DNA of 64,000 bases, taken from assembly GCA_040381075.1 (NCBI GenBank), contig JBEIHX010000019.1:1-64000 (forward strand), read 5' to 3'. The DNA is from JBEIHX01 sp040381075. Its GTDB lineage: Bacteria > Pseudomonadota > Alphaproteobacteria > Caulobacterales > Aquidulcibacteraceae. This document shows positions 38,954 to 46,953 of the stretch, in pieces. Below the pieces are notes generated by a model. It was not told where the DNA came from and searched no databases. It saw only the letters and a list, made by a program, of their open reading frames with translations. The stretch's first letter is position 1; each line of letters begins with the position of its first letter. The position numbers and the translations under genes are program-made.

Positions 38954-39472
38954 ATGAACGTCACACGCATCACAGCCCTGCTCGCCGCCGCCGCGATTGG
39001 CGCGCTCGCCGCATGCTCGCCGCCTGCGCCGAGCGCACCGGCGACGCCGGCGGTCGTCCTGCCCGGCAAGGAGGAAGTGGCGGCGAACTTTGAAGCCTGG
39101 AAGGCGGCGCTCGCCACCGGGGACCCGAAAACGGTTGCGGACCTGTTCGCACCGAATGCGATCCTTGAGCCGACCGTGTCGAACCAGATCCGCGACACGC
39201 CGGAGGAAATCCAGGCTTACTTTGTCGACTTTCTGAAGCTGTCGCCGCAGCCGACCATCAATGAGCGCTATATTGAGGTGCTCGACGAGAACACGGCGAT
39301 TGACGCCGGGATCTGGACCTTTGATCTCACGCGCGACGGCAAGCCGACCTGGGTCACTGCCCGCTACAGCTTCATCTGGGAGAAGAAGGACGGCGAGTGG
39401 CGCATCCAGCTGCTGCACTCCAGCGCCATGCCGGAGCCGATTGCAGAGCGTCCCGCTCCGCTTGCGCCCTAA
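38954..39472 (+). CDS. NTF2-like (SnoaL/CaMKII-association type) lipoprotein
   Basis: A 172-residue exported protein. The signal peptide ITALLAAAAIGALAACSPPA has lipobox LAAC (Cys 21), and a Pro/Ala linker follows. The NTF2-like domain contains EVAANFEAWKAALATGDPKT, VADLFAPNAILEPTVSNQIR, YSFIWEKKDGEWRIQLLHSS and the final AMPEP. This matches the calcium/calmodulin kinase II association-domain group of SnoaL-like proteins, which in bacteria usually bind small ligands. It is divergent from the bicarbonate permease gene (176 bp apart), so it may be coregulated with it. A strong hairpin follows. A role in inorganic carbon handling (for example a small carboxylate or bicarbonate sensor) is speculative. 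Confidence 0.85.
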   Translation: MNVTRITALLAAAAIGALAACSPPAPSAPATPAVVLPGKEEVAANFEAWKAALATGDPKTVADLFAPNAILEPTVSNQIRDTPEEIQAYFVDFLKLSPQPTINERYIEVLDENTAIDAGIWTFDLTRDGKPTWVTARYSFIWEKKDGEWRIQLLHSSAMPEPIAERPAPLAP

Positions 39473-39490
39473 GGTCCCAGGCGCCCGTTC

Positions 39491-39521
39491 GAGCGCGCGC
39501 CGCCGTTGACGGCGCGCGCTC
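39491..39521 (+). terminator. 12-bp GC hairpin after the lipoprotein gene
   Basis: GAGCGCGCGCCG-ccgttga-CGGCGCGCGCTC is a perfect 12-bp stem with a 7-base loop, 19 bases after the stop codon. No T-run follows, so termination may be Rho-assisted. Confidence 0.6.
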
Positions 39522-39542
39522 ATCGCCTCAGGAGTCTGGAGG

Positions 39543-40460
39543 ATGTACGACGTCGACACTGCCTTTCTGCGCACATTCGTGACGCTGGCTGAAACCCGCA
39601 GCTTTTCGCGGACCGGGATGCTCGTGGGCCGGTCGCAGTCGGCGGTCTCCGGCCAGATCAAGAAACTTGAAGAGATTTTCGACCGCCAGCTGATTGAGCG
39701 TGATACGCGCAATGTACGTCTGACGCAGGACGGCGAAAAACTGCTGGGATATGCGCGCGACATGATTGCGGCGGCCGATGCGTTGCTGGCGCGTTTCCGC
39801 TCCCAGGACATTTCCGGCGAGGTCCGGTTCGGCTCTCCGGAGGATTTCACAACCGCCTATCTTCCCGACATTCTGGCCGCCTTCACAGATGCGCACCCGC
39901 AGATCATGCTGCACGTGTCGTGCGCATTGACGCGGGCGCTCATAGATGAATTCGAAGCTGGCTTACATGACCTTGTGCTGATCAAGCAGTCGCCTGAGCG
40001 CGTCCATCCGGGGGCGCGTGCGATCTGGCGCGAGGAACTGGTCTGGGTTGGCCCGACAGCGGATAGCCTGCCTGATGGCTTCGCCGAGGCGCGCGCCATA
40101 TTCGCCGAGCGGGCGCGCCCATTGCCGCTGGTCCTGTCTCCGCCCGCCTGCGTGTACCGTGAACGTGCGCTCGCTGCGCTGGACCGCGCCAAGGCCCCAT
40201 GGACCAGCGCGTTTACAAGCCCCAGTCATGCAGGCTGCGCGGCCGCTGTGCGTGCGGGCCTGGGGTATGCGGTGATGCCGAGGGGGTTGATCCAGGAGGG
40301 CGTGCGGGTTCTGCATGACTGGCCGATGCTGGAGTCGGCCGACATGTGCCTTCTGGAGCCGTCGCGCCAGAGCCCGGCGGCGGCGGCTCTCGCGCACTTC
40401 ATCGAATCGCGCATGGCGGCCCGCAGGGACGCGATGGCGCACGCAACGACGCAAGGCTAG
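39543..40460 (+). CDS. LysR-family transcriptional regulator
   Basis: A 305-residue LysR-type regulator. The N-terminal winged helix is FLRTFVTLAETRSFSRTGM, then LVGRSQSAVSGQIKKLEEIF and RDTRNVRLTQDGEKLLGYAR. The effector domain starts near residue 90 (DISGEVRFGSPEDFTTAYLP) and contains CAAAVRAGLGYAVMPRGL. GGAG (39531) lies 8 bases before ATG 39543. It follows the NTF2-like lipoprotein gene beyond a hairpin. It may control the divergent permease/lipoprotein pair through the repeat at 38850-38866, but LysR genes are more often divergent from their targets. Ligand unknown. Confidence 0.92.
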   Translation: MYDVDTAFLRTFVTLAETRSFSRTGMLVGRSQSAVSGQIKKLEEIFDRQLIERDTRNVRLTQDGEKLLGYARDMIAAADALLARFRSQDISGEVRFGSPEDFTTAYLPDILAAFTDAHPQIMLHVSCALTRALIDEFEAGLHDLVLIKQSPERVHPGARAIWREELVWVGPTADSLPDGFAEARAIFAERARPLPLVLSPPACVYRERALAALDRAKAPWTSAFTSPSHAGCAAAVRAGLGYAVMPRGLIQEGVRVLHDWPMLESADMCLLEPSRQSPAAAALAHFIESRMAARRDAMAHATTQG

Positions 40461-40803
40461 CCCACGGCCTCCGCACCCAGGCAGCGCCCGGGAACCATCC
40501 GCTGGGGGCGCGCGCTCCGGACGGTTGCAGTCGCCCCGCCAGGACTGAAGCTGCTGCCGGCGCGCCACACACCCGAGCCGGCGTCACGGCCTCTCCGGCC
40601 ATTGACAGACTGCGCCAGGGAGATCTCCACCCAGCCCATGGACAAGCGCAACCGTGCGGGCAGCTGCCGTTCAGGACACAGCGCCCACGAAAGCCCGGCT
40701 ATTGATCAGCCTGCCTGTGAGCGCAACTGCACCACGCCAGGTCATGGATGTGTGGATGGCGGCGCACGAAGCCGCAGCGATCGCGGCGGGGGGGGACGCG
40801 CCC
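40461..40803. other. Spacer between lysR and the photosynthesis cluster
   Basis: About 340 bp between the ends of the convergent LysR and idi genes. There is no coding signal. A short GCCGC...GCGGC hairpin near 40780 could mark the end of the photosynthesis operon transcript, but it is weak and has no T-run. Confidence 0.5.
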
Positions 40804-41379
40804 TCAACCCGCCATCAGGCGCAATTCATGCCATCGCGCAAGATAGATGCGAAACCAGGGCGCGAAGAGGTAGGGGCGATCCAGGGCGTCTGCGGTGAGA
40901 TCCTCAATGGTGCGCCAGGACACGGCGCAGACCTCAGCCGGATTGACGGCGAGCGAGGCTGTTTGATCCACGTCTCCGCGGAACACTTCGACCCGCTCCC
41001 ATTCGCGCATACCCGCGCCGACATCCGCCTCATAATCGATCACCGCGCAGGACCTCAGGACTGCTGAAAGACCCAGCTCCTCCCGAAGTCGGCGATGCGC
41101 ACTTGCGGCGCAGGTCTCGCCCCAATTGGGATGTGTGCAGCAGGTATTCGCCCACAGACCCTCGCTGTGATATTTTCCAAAGGCCCGTTTCTGCACCAGC
41201 AGCGCATCACCACTGAACACAAAGACAGAGACGGCCAGATGATGCAGGCCTTTGCGGTGGGCCGTCAGTTTCTCGACCGGGTAGAGCCGGCCGGCTGCAT
41301 CGATCGCTGGAATGAGCGCTCCGTCGCCAGCATCGCCCGCGTCGTGCGGAGCCTCGAGGAGCGTGGCGTTTCCCATCAC
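40804..41379 (-). CDS. idi: Isopentenyl-diphosphate delta-isomerase, type I
   Basis: A 191-residue type I IPP isomerase of the Nudix fold. LLVQKRAFGKYHSEGLWANT is followed by CCTHPNWGET, with the catalytic Cys and metal His. The Nudix-like helix is SAHRRLREELGLSAV, and the second active-site Glu lies in MREWERVEVFRGDV. It interconverts IPP and DMAPP, supplying carotenoid precursors and the geranylgeranyl tail of bacteriochlorophyll. It is three bases downstream of hemA and is the last gene of the long minus-strand photosynthesis operon. In many related clusters idi lies nearer bchP, so this position is a variant. Confidence 0.93.
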   Translation of the reverse strand: MMGNATLLEAPHDAGDAGDGALIPAIDAAGRLYPVEKLTAHRKGLHHLAVSVFVFSGDALLVQKRAFGKYHSEGLWANTCCTHPNWGETCAASAHRRLREELGLSAVLRSCAVIDYEADVGAGMREWERVEVFRGDVDQTASLAVNPAEVCAVSWRTIEDLTADALDRPYLFAPWFRIYLARWHELRLMAG

Positions 41380-41382
41380 CCG

Positions 41383-42603
41383 CTAAGCCGCCAGCGAGGT
41401 GCGTGCGAGGGCGCACTGCGACCACAATTCGCCAAGCGCGGCGACCAGATGATCGACGTCGCCGGGGCTGTGCATCGGCGAAGGCGTGATGCGCAGCCGT
41501 TCGGTTCCGCGTGGGACCGTGGGATAGTTGATCGGCTGGATATAGACGCCGTAGCGGTCGAGGAGCCAATCGCTGATGGCTTTGCACTTGACCGGGTCTC
41601 GCACCATCACGGGAATGATGTGGCTTGGGTTGTCCAGCATTGGGATGCCAATGGCTGACAGCTTGGCCCGCACTTCGCGCACGCGTTCCTGGTGCTGCTG
41701 ACGTTCGAGAGAGCTCGACTTGAGATGCGCGATGCTCGCACGCGCCGCAGCCGCCACAGCCGGCGGCAGTGCGGTCGTGAAGATAAAGCCCGACGCGAAG
41801 CTGCGGATGAAATCGACGAGCGCCGTCGAGGCTGCGATGTAGCCGCCGAATACGCCAAATGCCTTGCCAAGCGTTCCTTCGATGACGGTCAGGCGATCCA
41901 TCAGGCCTTCGCGTTCGGCGACGCCGCCGCCGCGCGGGCCGTACATGCCAACGGCATGGACTTCATCCAGATAGGTCATGGCGCCGTGTTTGTCGGCCAC
42001 ATCGCAGATCTCGGCGATCGGCGCGATGTCGCCGTCCATGGAGTATACGGATTCAAAGGCGACCAGCTTGGCCCGGCCGGGAGGAATCTCCGACAGGAGG
42101 CGGTCAAGATCCTCCGGATCGTTGTGCCTGAACAGGCGGCACTCCGCCCGACTGTGCCGGATGCCCTCAATCATCGAGGCATGGTTTCCGGCGTCGGACA
42201 GGACCACGCAGTCTGGCAGACGCGCCGCCAGCGTTGAAAGAGCGGCCCAATTGGACACATATCCGGACGTGAAGAGAAGCGCGGCCTGCTTGGCGTGCAG
42301 GTCGGCGAGTTCTTGTTCAAGCAATACATGATAGTGGTTCGTGCCCGAGATATTGCGGGTCCCGCCCGCCCCGGCGCCGCACCGGTCGATGGCCTCATGC
42401 ATGGCGGCGAGAACGACCGGATGCTGGCCCATCCCCAGGTAGTCATTGGAGCACCAGACAGTCACGTCGCTGACGCCCGACTCGCTGTGGCGCGCGGCGC
42501 GCGGAAAGCGTCCGACATATCTTTCGAGATCGGCGAAGACGCGATAGCGGCCTTCCCGACGCAGACCATCGAGCTGGTCCTGAAAAAACGCTTCAAAATC
42601 CAT
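41383..42603 (-). CDS. hemA: 5-aminolevulinate synthase
   Basis: A 406-residue PLP-dependent C4-pathway ALA synthase. It has VTVWCSNDYLGMGQHPVV, GAGAGGTRNISGTNHYHVLL, the PLP-Asp region YLDEVHAVGMYGPRGGG and the Schiff-base Lys in IEGTLGKAFGVFGGYI. It condenses succinyl-CoA and glycine, the first step of tetrapyrrole synthesis. AGGAG lies 7 bases before ATG 42603; the frame continues to 42627 but without a ribosome site. It follows puhE by 20 bases, the usual position at the end of the bchFNBHLM-lhaA-puh-acsF block. A second housekeeping copy elsewhere in the genome is possible. Confidence 0.96.
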   Translation of the reverse strand: MDFEAFFQDQLDGLRREGRYRVFADLERYVGRFPRAARHSESGVSDVTVWCSNDYLGMGQHPVVLAAMHEAIDRCGAGAGGTRNISGTNHYHVLLEQELADLHAKQAALLFTSGYVSNWAALSTLAARLPDCVVLSDAGNHASMIEGIRHSRAECRLFRHNDPEDLDRLLSEIPPGRAKLVAFESVYSMDGDIAPIAEICDVADKHGAMTYLDEVHAVGMYGPRGGGVAEREGLMDRLTVIEGTLGKAFGVFGGYIAASTALVDFIRSFASGFIFTTALPPAVAAAARASIAHLKSSSLERQQHQERVREVRAKLSAIGIPMLDNPSHIIPVMVRDPVKCKAISDWLLDRYGVYIQPINYPTVPRGTERLRITPSPMHSPGDVDHLVAALGELWSQCALARTSLAA

Positions 42604-42623
42604 CGGGCGTCTCCTGAAAGGCG

Positions 42624-43511
42624 TCACTCGGCTCCGCGCGCTGCGATGACGCGCGGGCCTGTCGTCAAGGGCGACGCCGGCGGGGCGGCGTCAATGAGGG
42701 TTGGCGGGAGGGTCGAGGCTGCGGACGTCGGACCTGGCCGGGCGGGCCCGGGCGCGCGCGCCCAGCGCCACAGTCCCAACTCCGGGGCAGGCGTCATCAG
42801 CATGACATGCTCGATGACCGCGAGCGCAATCAGGGCAAACACAAGGCTCGCCCCGATGGCCGCGCCGGATCCGTCCGGCGCCGCCAGCGCTGCGGCGCCG
42901 GCCATGAAAGCAAGTCCAAGCCCCAGTCCGATCGACAGCGGGAACAGCGGGTTGAACGGCGCGCGTCTGAAATAGGACTTGAGGTAGTCAAGATGCGGCG
43001 GCAGGAACTGCTCGGCCATATTGGCGACGCCGAGGAAGATGTTGAATTTCGTCGAGAGCCGCATGACCATCAGGATCAGGAACGCCGCAGGCCCGGTCTG
43101 GTTCGGATGCCCCCAGGACAGACCGATGACGCCAAGCGCCGCGAGCGCAATGGCGATTTCGTGATAGATCAGCGCGCCAGCCGCCAGCCGAAACCGCTTC
43201 CATCCGCGCGCGCCAGGTGGGCACGCCTTGGTGTTGGGTCCGGTGATGAACCCCATCAGGAAGGCCATCTCAAGCCATCCCCACACGACCAGGGCGCAAA
43301 GGAATGCAGCGTATGCGGCAAGCGGGCCTGTGTCACGCGCGGCGGCCGCGAGCCCGGCCACTGCAGCAATGAGGGCGAGACTGGCGACAGCCAGACTGAA
43401 CGGGTAGGTGCGCGCCGGCCGCTGGTCGAGCCAAAGGATCGCGCCGGTGGCGATCCACCAGGCGAAGGCTGCGACAAGAATTGGCTGCGCGTGATCCCAC
43501 ATCGACGTCAC
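42624..43511 (-). CDS. puhE: Photosynthetic complex assembly protein PuhE
   Basis: A 295-residue membrane protein with about eight hydrophobic segments, including AFAWWIATGAILWLDQR and ALVVWGWLEMAFLMGFITGP. FNIFLGVANMAEQFLPPHL follows, then YLKSYFRRAPFNPLFPLSIG, the sequence signature of PuhE (DUF3623). In Rhodobacter its loss affects reaction-centre and light-harvesting levels. The start overlaps the acsF stop by ATGA (43508-43511). The C-terminal 35 residues are a Pro/Ala-rich tail not seen in the core family. Symbol assigned by order and motifs. Confidence 0.92.
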   Translation of the reverse strand: MTSMWDHAQPILVAAFAWWIATGAILWLDQRPARTYPFSLAVASLALIAAVAGLAAAARDTGPLAAYAAFLCALVVWGWLEMAFLMGFITGPNTKACPPGARGWKRFRLAAGALIYHEIAIALAALGVIGLSWGHPNQTGPAAFLILMVMRLSTKFNIFLGVANMAEQFLPPHLDYLKSYFRRAPFNPLFPLSIGLGLGLAFMAGAAALAAPDGSGAAIGASLVFALIALAVIEHVMLMTPAPELGLWRWARAPGPARPGPTSAASTLPPTLIDAAPPASPLTTGPRVIAARGAE

Positions 43512-44626
43512 CAGGCCGGCTGCAGGCGGATGTTCTGCGGGATCTGGTTCGGTTTGACCGGATGCAGGAAGAGGCCGAACAGGGCGGCTGCAACCTGGAC
43601 TGCAAGGCCCGCCTGGCGCAGACCCGACAGGATCCCGCCCTTCGCCTTCGCCGCCGCCATCCTGTCTGTCAGGATCCGCACCCGCTCCATGCCCTCCCGG
43701 AAGGCCGGCGAATCGATGTCAAGCGTGATCGGGAAGACCTGACGGGTGATCTCATTGCAGATTCGGAAGACCTGATAGTCATAATCCGTTGGATCAAGCC
43801 CAAGCGCCTTGTGGAAGGCCGGACGTGCATGATCGCGCACATACATGGTGGCGTAGACTGACAGCAGGAAGAACCTGATCCACCACACATTGCCGCCGCG
43901 GAGAAGTTTCGGATCGGCGCGCATCAGAAGGGCGAAGGCTTCGCCGTGGCGGAATTCGTCGTTGCACCACTCCTTGAACCACCGAAAGATAGGATGAACG
44001 CGCAGTTCCGGGTGGCGTTCAAGCTGGCGGAAAATGGTGATGTAGCGCGCATATCCGATCTTTTCGGAGAGATAGACGGCATAGAAAATGAACTTGGGCT
44101 TGAAGAAGGTATACTTCTTGGTCCTGGTCAGAAACCCGAGGTCAACGCCGATCCCGAAATCCTTCAGACTGTCGTTGATGAAGCCGGCATGGCGGGCCTC
44201 ATCCCTGCTCATGTACTTGAACAGAGCCTTGATGTCAGGGTTTTTCACCCGCTTGACGATCTCGGCATAAAGAACGCATCCGGAAAACTCTGCCGTCAGT
44301 GAGCTGACGAGAAAATCTACGAACTCGAGCCTGAGGTCCTGTGGCAGGCTGTCAAGAATATTGTCGAATTCGCCGGTTCGCTTGAAATGATTCCTGTTGG
44401 GGTCACTCGCCATTTCAGCGATCAGAGGGTCCCACTCCCGGCGCACAAGAGACACATCAATGCGATCCATCGCCGCAAAGTCGGTCGTATAGAACCGGGG
44501 GCTGAGGATCGTCTCCTGCTGCGCCAGCTGCATGGTGTCGGGAGTCTGGTCCTCACGCTGCGTCATGCCGGGAACTCCCGCATGCCTGCTCGCAGCATGG
44601 CCTGACGCGGTTGCGACGGCCGTCAT
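43508..44626 (-). CDS. acsF: Mg-protoporphyrin IX monomethyl ester (oxidative) cyclase
   Basis: A 372-residue aerobic cyclase catalytic subunit of the diiron carboxylate family. Iron-ligand motifs are LTAEFSGCVLYAEIVKR, YMSRDEARHAGFINDSL and WFKEWCNDEFRHGEAFALLM (ExxH pairs). It uses O2 to build ring E of protochlorophyllide. The presence of acsF and no bchE in the window points to bacteriochlorophyll synthesis under air. The start overlaps the upstream small gene by ATGA. The subunit often needs BciE or Ycf54, not visible here. Confidence 0.97.
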   Translation of the reverse strand: MTAVATASGHAASRHAGVPGMTQREDQTPDTMQLAQQETILSPRFYTTDFAAMDRIDVSLVRREWDPLIAEMASDPNRNHFKRTGEFDNILDSLPQDLRLEFVDFLVSSLTAEFSGCVLYAEIVKRVKNPDIKALFKYMSRDEARHAGFINDSLKDFGIGVDLGFLTRTKKYTFFKPKFIFYAVYLSEKIGYARYITIFRQLERHPELRVHPIFRWFKEWCNDEFRHGEAFALLMRADPKLLRGGNVWWIRFFLLSVYATMYVRDHARPAFHKALGLDPTDYDYQVFRICNEITRQVFPITLDIDSPAFREGMERVRILTDRMAAAKAKGGILSGLRQAGLAVQVAAALFGLFLHPVKPNQIPQNIRLQPAW

Positions 44627-44919
44627 AGCGCTCTCCGTGGACTGAAGCTGACTTCATAGAGTTCGGCAAGATCGAAGCGGGCTGCAAAACGCACCCAGAG
44701 CCGCTCGAACCAGTGGGCGCGTTCGATGGTGGCGAGACGCTGGAAGGTCATGCGCTCACCGAACTTCAACTTGATCGGCGCACCGTGCACGCGCACCCTG
44801 TCTCCCGGGCCGATGTTCTCCATGCCCGCGAACACGACATGCGCGTGGAGGCTTTCCTGCGAATGCTCCAGCTCAACTGTGCAGTGGGTTTCAAATCGGC
44901 GACGCGCCAGGAGCCTCAT
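44623..44919 (-). CDS. Conserved small photosynthesis-cluster protein
   Basis: A 98-residue protein, at the position called 'hyp' between puhC and acsF in many alphaproteobacterial photosynthesis clusters. It contains FETHCTVELEHSQESLHAHV, IGPGDRVRVHGAPIKLKFGE and a C-terminal basic part FERLWVRFAARFDLAELYEV. No membrane segment is seen. It overlaps puhC upstream and acsF downstream, each by ATGA, so it is made in step with both. Its role is not established; a cyclase accessory or assembly factor is a reasonable guess from coupling. The central DRVRVHG segment looks like a small beta barrel. Confidence 0.88.
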   Translation of the reverse strand: MRLLARRRFETHCTVELEHSQESLHAHVVFAGMENIGPGDRVRVHGAPIKLKFGERMTFQRLATIERAHWFERLWVRFAARFDLAELYEVSFSPRRAL

Positions 44920-45398
44920 CCCTGCCCCCCGCCGCCAGCGGCCGGAAGAAACGCCTCGAACGCCGCCTTGTTGTCGAGGCCAAAGGCCCGCAGGTTGACG
45001 AACACCGCTGTTGCAGGATCGAACAGCGTCACCCGTCCGTCAGGCCAGCGCTCGATCAGCAGGACCGGGTCGCGCGCGGCTCCTTTCGCTGTCCGCGCCT
45101 GACGCAGACCGCGCATGGCTCCGAAGACGAAGCCGTCGGTCTCAGGGGTCAGCCGGCGCACGACAGCGCCAGTCGCGTGATCACGCACCTCGATGACGCC
45201 CTCGCCCTGGTCGATGAATGCAAGGGTCCGTGCGGCCAGCGGAGCGCCGGCGGCGTGCAGGGCTGCGCGTGGCGCGTCTGGCGGTTCAGCGGCGCGCTCG
45301 AAGCGACCGTAGGCCGCCCCAAGGATGGCCACGCCGATCAGCGCGCCAGCTGCCTGCAGCGCCCAGCGCGGAAATGGCCTGACATCGATCGCGCTCAT
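44916..45398 (-). CDS. puhC: Photosynthetic complex assembly protein PuhC
   Basis: A 160-residue protein with one N-terminal membrane segment (WALQAAGALIGVAILGAAYG) and a periplasmic domain. The domain contains LAFIDQGEGVIEVRDHATGA, FGAMRGLRQARTAKGAARDP and RPFGLDNKAAFEAFL-like C-terminal sequence typical of PuhC. In Rhodobacter PuhC is needed for normal RC-LH1 assembly. The start at 45398 has AGGAG 10 bases before; the longer frame to 45524 runs back into puhB. It overlaps the next small gene by ATGA. The C-terminus ends in a Gly-rich tail. Confidence 0.9.
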   Translation of the reverse strand: MSAIDVRPFPRWALQAAGALIGVAILGAAYGRFERAAEPPDAPRAALHAAGAPLAARTLAFIDQGEGVIEVRDHATGAVVRRLTPETDGFVFGAMRGLRQARTAKGAARDPVLLIERWPDGRVTLFDPATAVFVNLRAFGLDNKAAFEAFLPAAGGGGQG

Positions 45399-45429
45399 TG
45401 TCTGCGTGCTCCTCTGGACAAAGGACAGG

Positions 45430-46122
45430 TCAGGCGGATGCGGCTGCGGGCGCCGCGCCAAGCGCGCGGACGGGCTTTTCGCCGCCGGCGGGACTGTTCG
45501 GGCTGGGGGCGACGTGCGGGGCATTCACCCGGCCGCCGATCTCCGCCTGCAGGGCGTCGGCGAGCAAACGCGCGACGCCTTGAGGGGCTGCGAGCGCCCG
45601 CAGCATCGGCTCTGGCGCGTTGAACCGCAGGGGCCGCACGTGCGGCCACAGGATCAGATAGGAGAGCCGCGCCCCATCCCGCAGCTTCAGGGGAATGTCG
45701 CCTGTCCCGCCGCTATGCTGGCGCAGCGCGGCGCTTGCGACCAGTGAAAACGGGACGTTCACTGCCTTGGAAATCGCCACGCCGACGCGCAGGACAAGAC
45801 GTCTGTTGGTAATGGTATACACACTTGTTCTGGCCACAGCCAGTGAGAAGCCGGCGAGCAGTCCAAGCACAATGACGCCAGCGAGCAGCACAAGGACGCC
45901 CTGACCGATAGCCTGCGCGGTGGAGAGCCCGCCCAACGTCAGTCCGTAGCTGACGAGGCCGCCCGCAAGCAGCACGAAGTAGGCTGCAATCGGGCGCACA
46001 TGAAGTGTGTGCACGGCGATGCCGCGCCAATCCGGCCCACCCTGCCAGAGGATGCGCTCTCCCTCTGGCAGGCGGCCGGGCAGGCCGCGGGTCGGCTCGA
46101 AGTCATGTTCGGACGAACTCAC
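45430..46122 (-). CDS. puhB: Photosynthetic complex assembly protein PuhB
   Basis: A 230-residue membrane protein. It starts SSSEHDFEPTRGLPGRLPEG then ERILWQGGPDWRGIAVHTLH, the PuhB signature. Two or three membrane segments and a bacterial PH-like domain follow (SVYTITNRRLVLRVGVAIS, then VPFSLVASAALRQH). PuhB dimers help assemble the reaction centre. The start overlaps puhA by ATGA. The C-terminal tail beyond about 205 is Ala/Pro-rich and variable. It is followed by puhC after 31 bases. Confidence 0.93.
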   Translation of the reverse strand: MSSSEHDFEPTRGLPGRLPEGERILWQGGPDWRGIAVHTLHVRPIAAYFVLLAGGLVSYGLTLGGLSTAQAIGQGVLVLLAGVIVLGLLAGFSLAVARTSVYTITNRRLVLRVGVAISKAVNVPFSLVASAALRQHSGGTGDIPLKLRDGARLSYLILWPHVRPLRFNAPEPMLRALAAPQGVARLLADALQAEIGGRVNAPHVAPSPNSPAGGEKPVRALGAAPAAASA

Positions 46123-46913
46123 AGCAAGGGCTCCGCTCGACGCGGATTGGCGTAGAGATAACCTCCGCCGAAATAAGCCACGATGCGCTCCTCCTCATAC
46201 CGGGTCAGCTGACTGGCAGACGCCGGGCGCGGCGCGTCCCGGAATTGATGCGCACTTGCCGCATCACACCGGACGACGCCCTTCTGACGGTCGATTGTCG
46301 TCATTGTGAACGGAACCAACAGGGGACCGATCGCCGCATCGCCATCGATTTTCACCTGCAGATAGCGGATCAGCGACTCCATCCGGTCGACCCAAACTTC
46401 CGTGACTGACCCGGCCGGCTTTCCATCCGCTCCCAGAATGGTCATGCCGCGCGGATCCGGATCACGCGCCAGGATCTTGAAACCTGGCAGGTTCGCCAGG
46501 GGCGCGATGCGCGGCGCGCCGTGCAGATCGGTATCAGCTACCTTCGCCCGTTCAGCATAGGACGCAGGACCAACGCCATCAGCCATGGGGTTGCCCGTCG
46601 GCCTGGACGGAGCGCCGGGCCACACGGCGAGCCGTTTGAGCGCAAGCGGCCTGGTCTCACGTTGCATGTCCGGCTTCGCGACGATCGTACCATCGGCGAG
46701 ACGGAACTTCTTGGGTCGGGCGAACCACAGAAAGCCCTCGATTGTCTCCAGCCGGCCGGTGGTGTCCTCTTCAAGAGGATACCCTTCTCGCCGGTCTTCG
46801 CGCCGGAGATAGATGATGAGCCCGAAAAACCACAGGACGAACAGGAAAAACAAAATCCCGACGATGTCGAAATTCGCCAATGTCGTCGTGGTCATCAAGG
46901 TCGTGTTGTTCAT
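46119..46913 (-). CDS. puhA: Photosynthetic reaction centre H subunit
   Basis: A 264-residue reaction-centre H subunit. It has a single N-terminal membrane helix (FDIVGILFFLFVLWFFGLII) then YLRREDRREGYPLEEDTTGR. The cytoplasmic PRC-barrel-containing domain includes FKILARDPDPRGMTILGADG, SVTEVWVDRMESLIRYLQVK and QKGVVRCDAASAHQFRD. It caps the L/M core and gates proton entry to QB. ATG 46913 begins the family N-terminus; the frame to 47171 runs into lhaA. The L and M genes (puf) are outside the window. It lies 40 bases after lhaA and overlaps puhB by ATGA. Confidence 0.97.
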   Translation of the reverse strand: MNNTTLMTTTTLANFDIVGILFFLFVLWFFGLIIYLRREDRREGYPLEEDTTGRLETIEGFLWFARPKKFRLADGTIVAKPDMQRETRPLALKRLAVWPGAPSRPTGNPMADGVGPASYAERAKVADTDLHGAPRIAPLANLPGFKILARDPDPRGMTILGADGKPAGSVTEVWVDRMESLIRYLQVKIDGDAAIGPLLVPFTMTTIDRQKGVVRCDAASAHQFRDAPRPASASQLTRYEEERIVAYFGGGYLYANPRRAEPLL

Positions 46914-46953
46914 GGCGGACCTCCATTCCCGTATTGAAAGACACCTCGCATGG

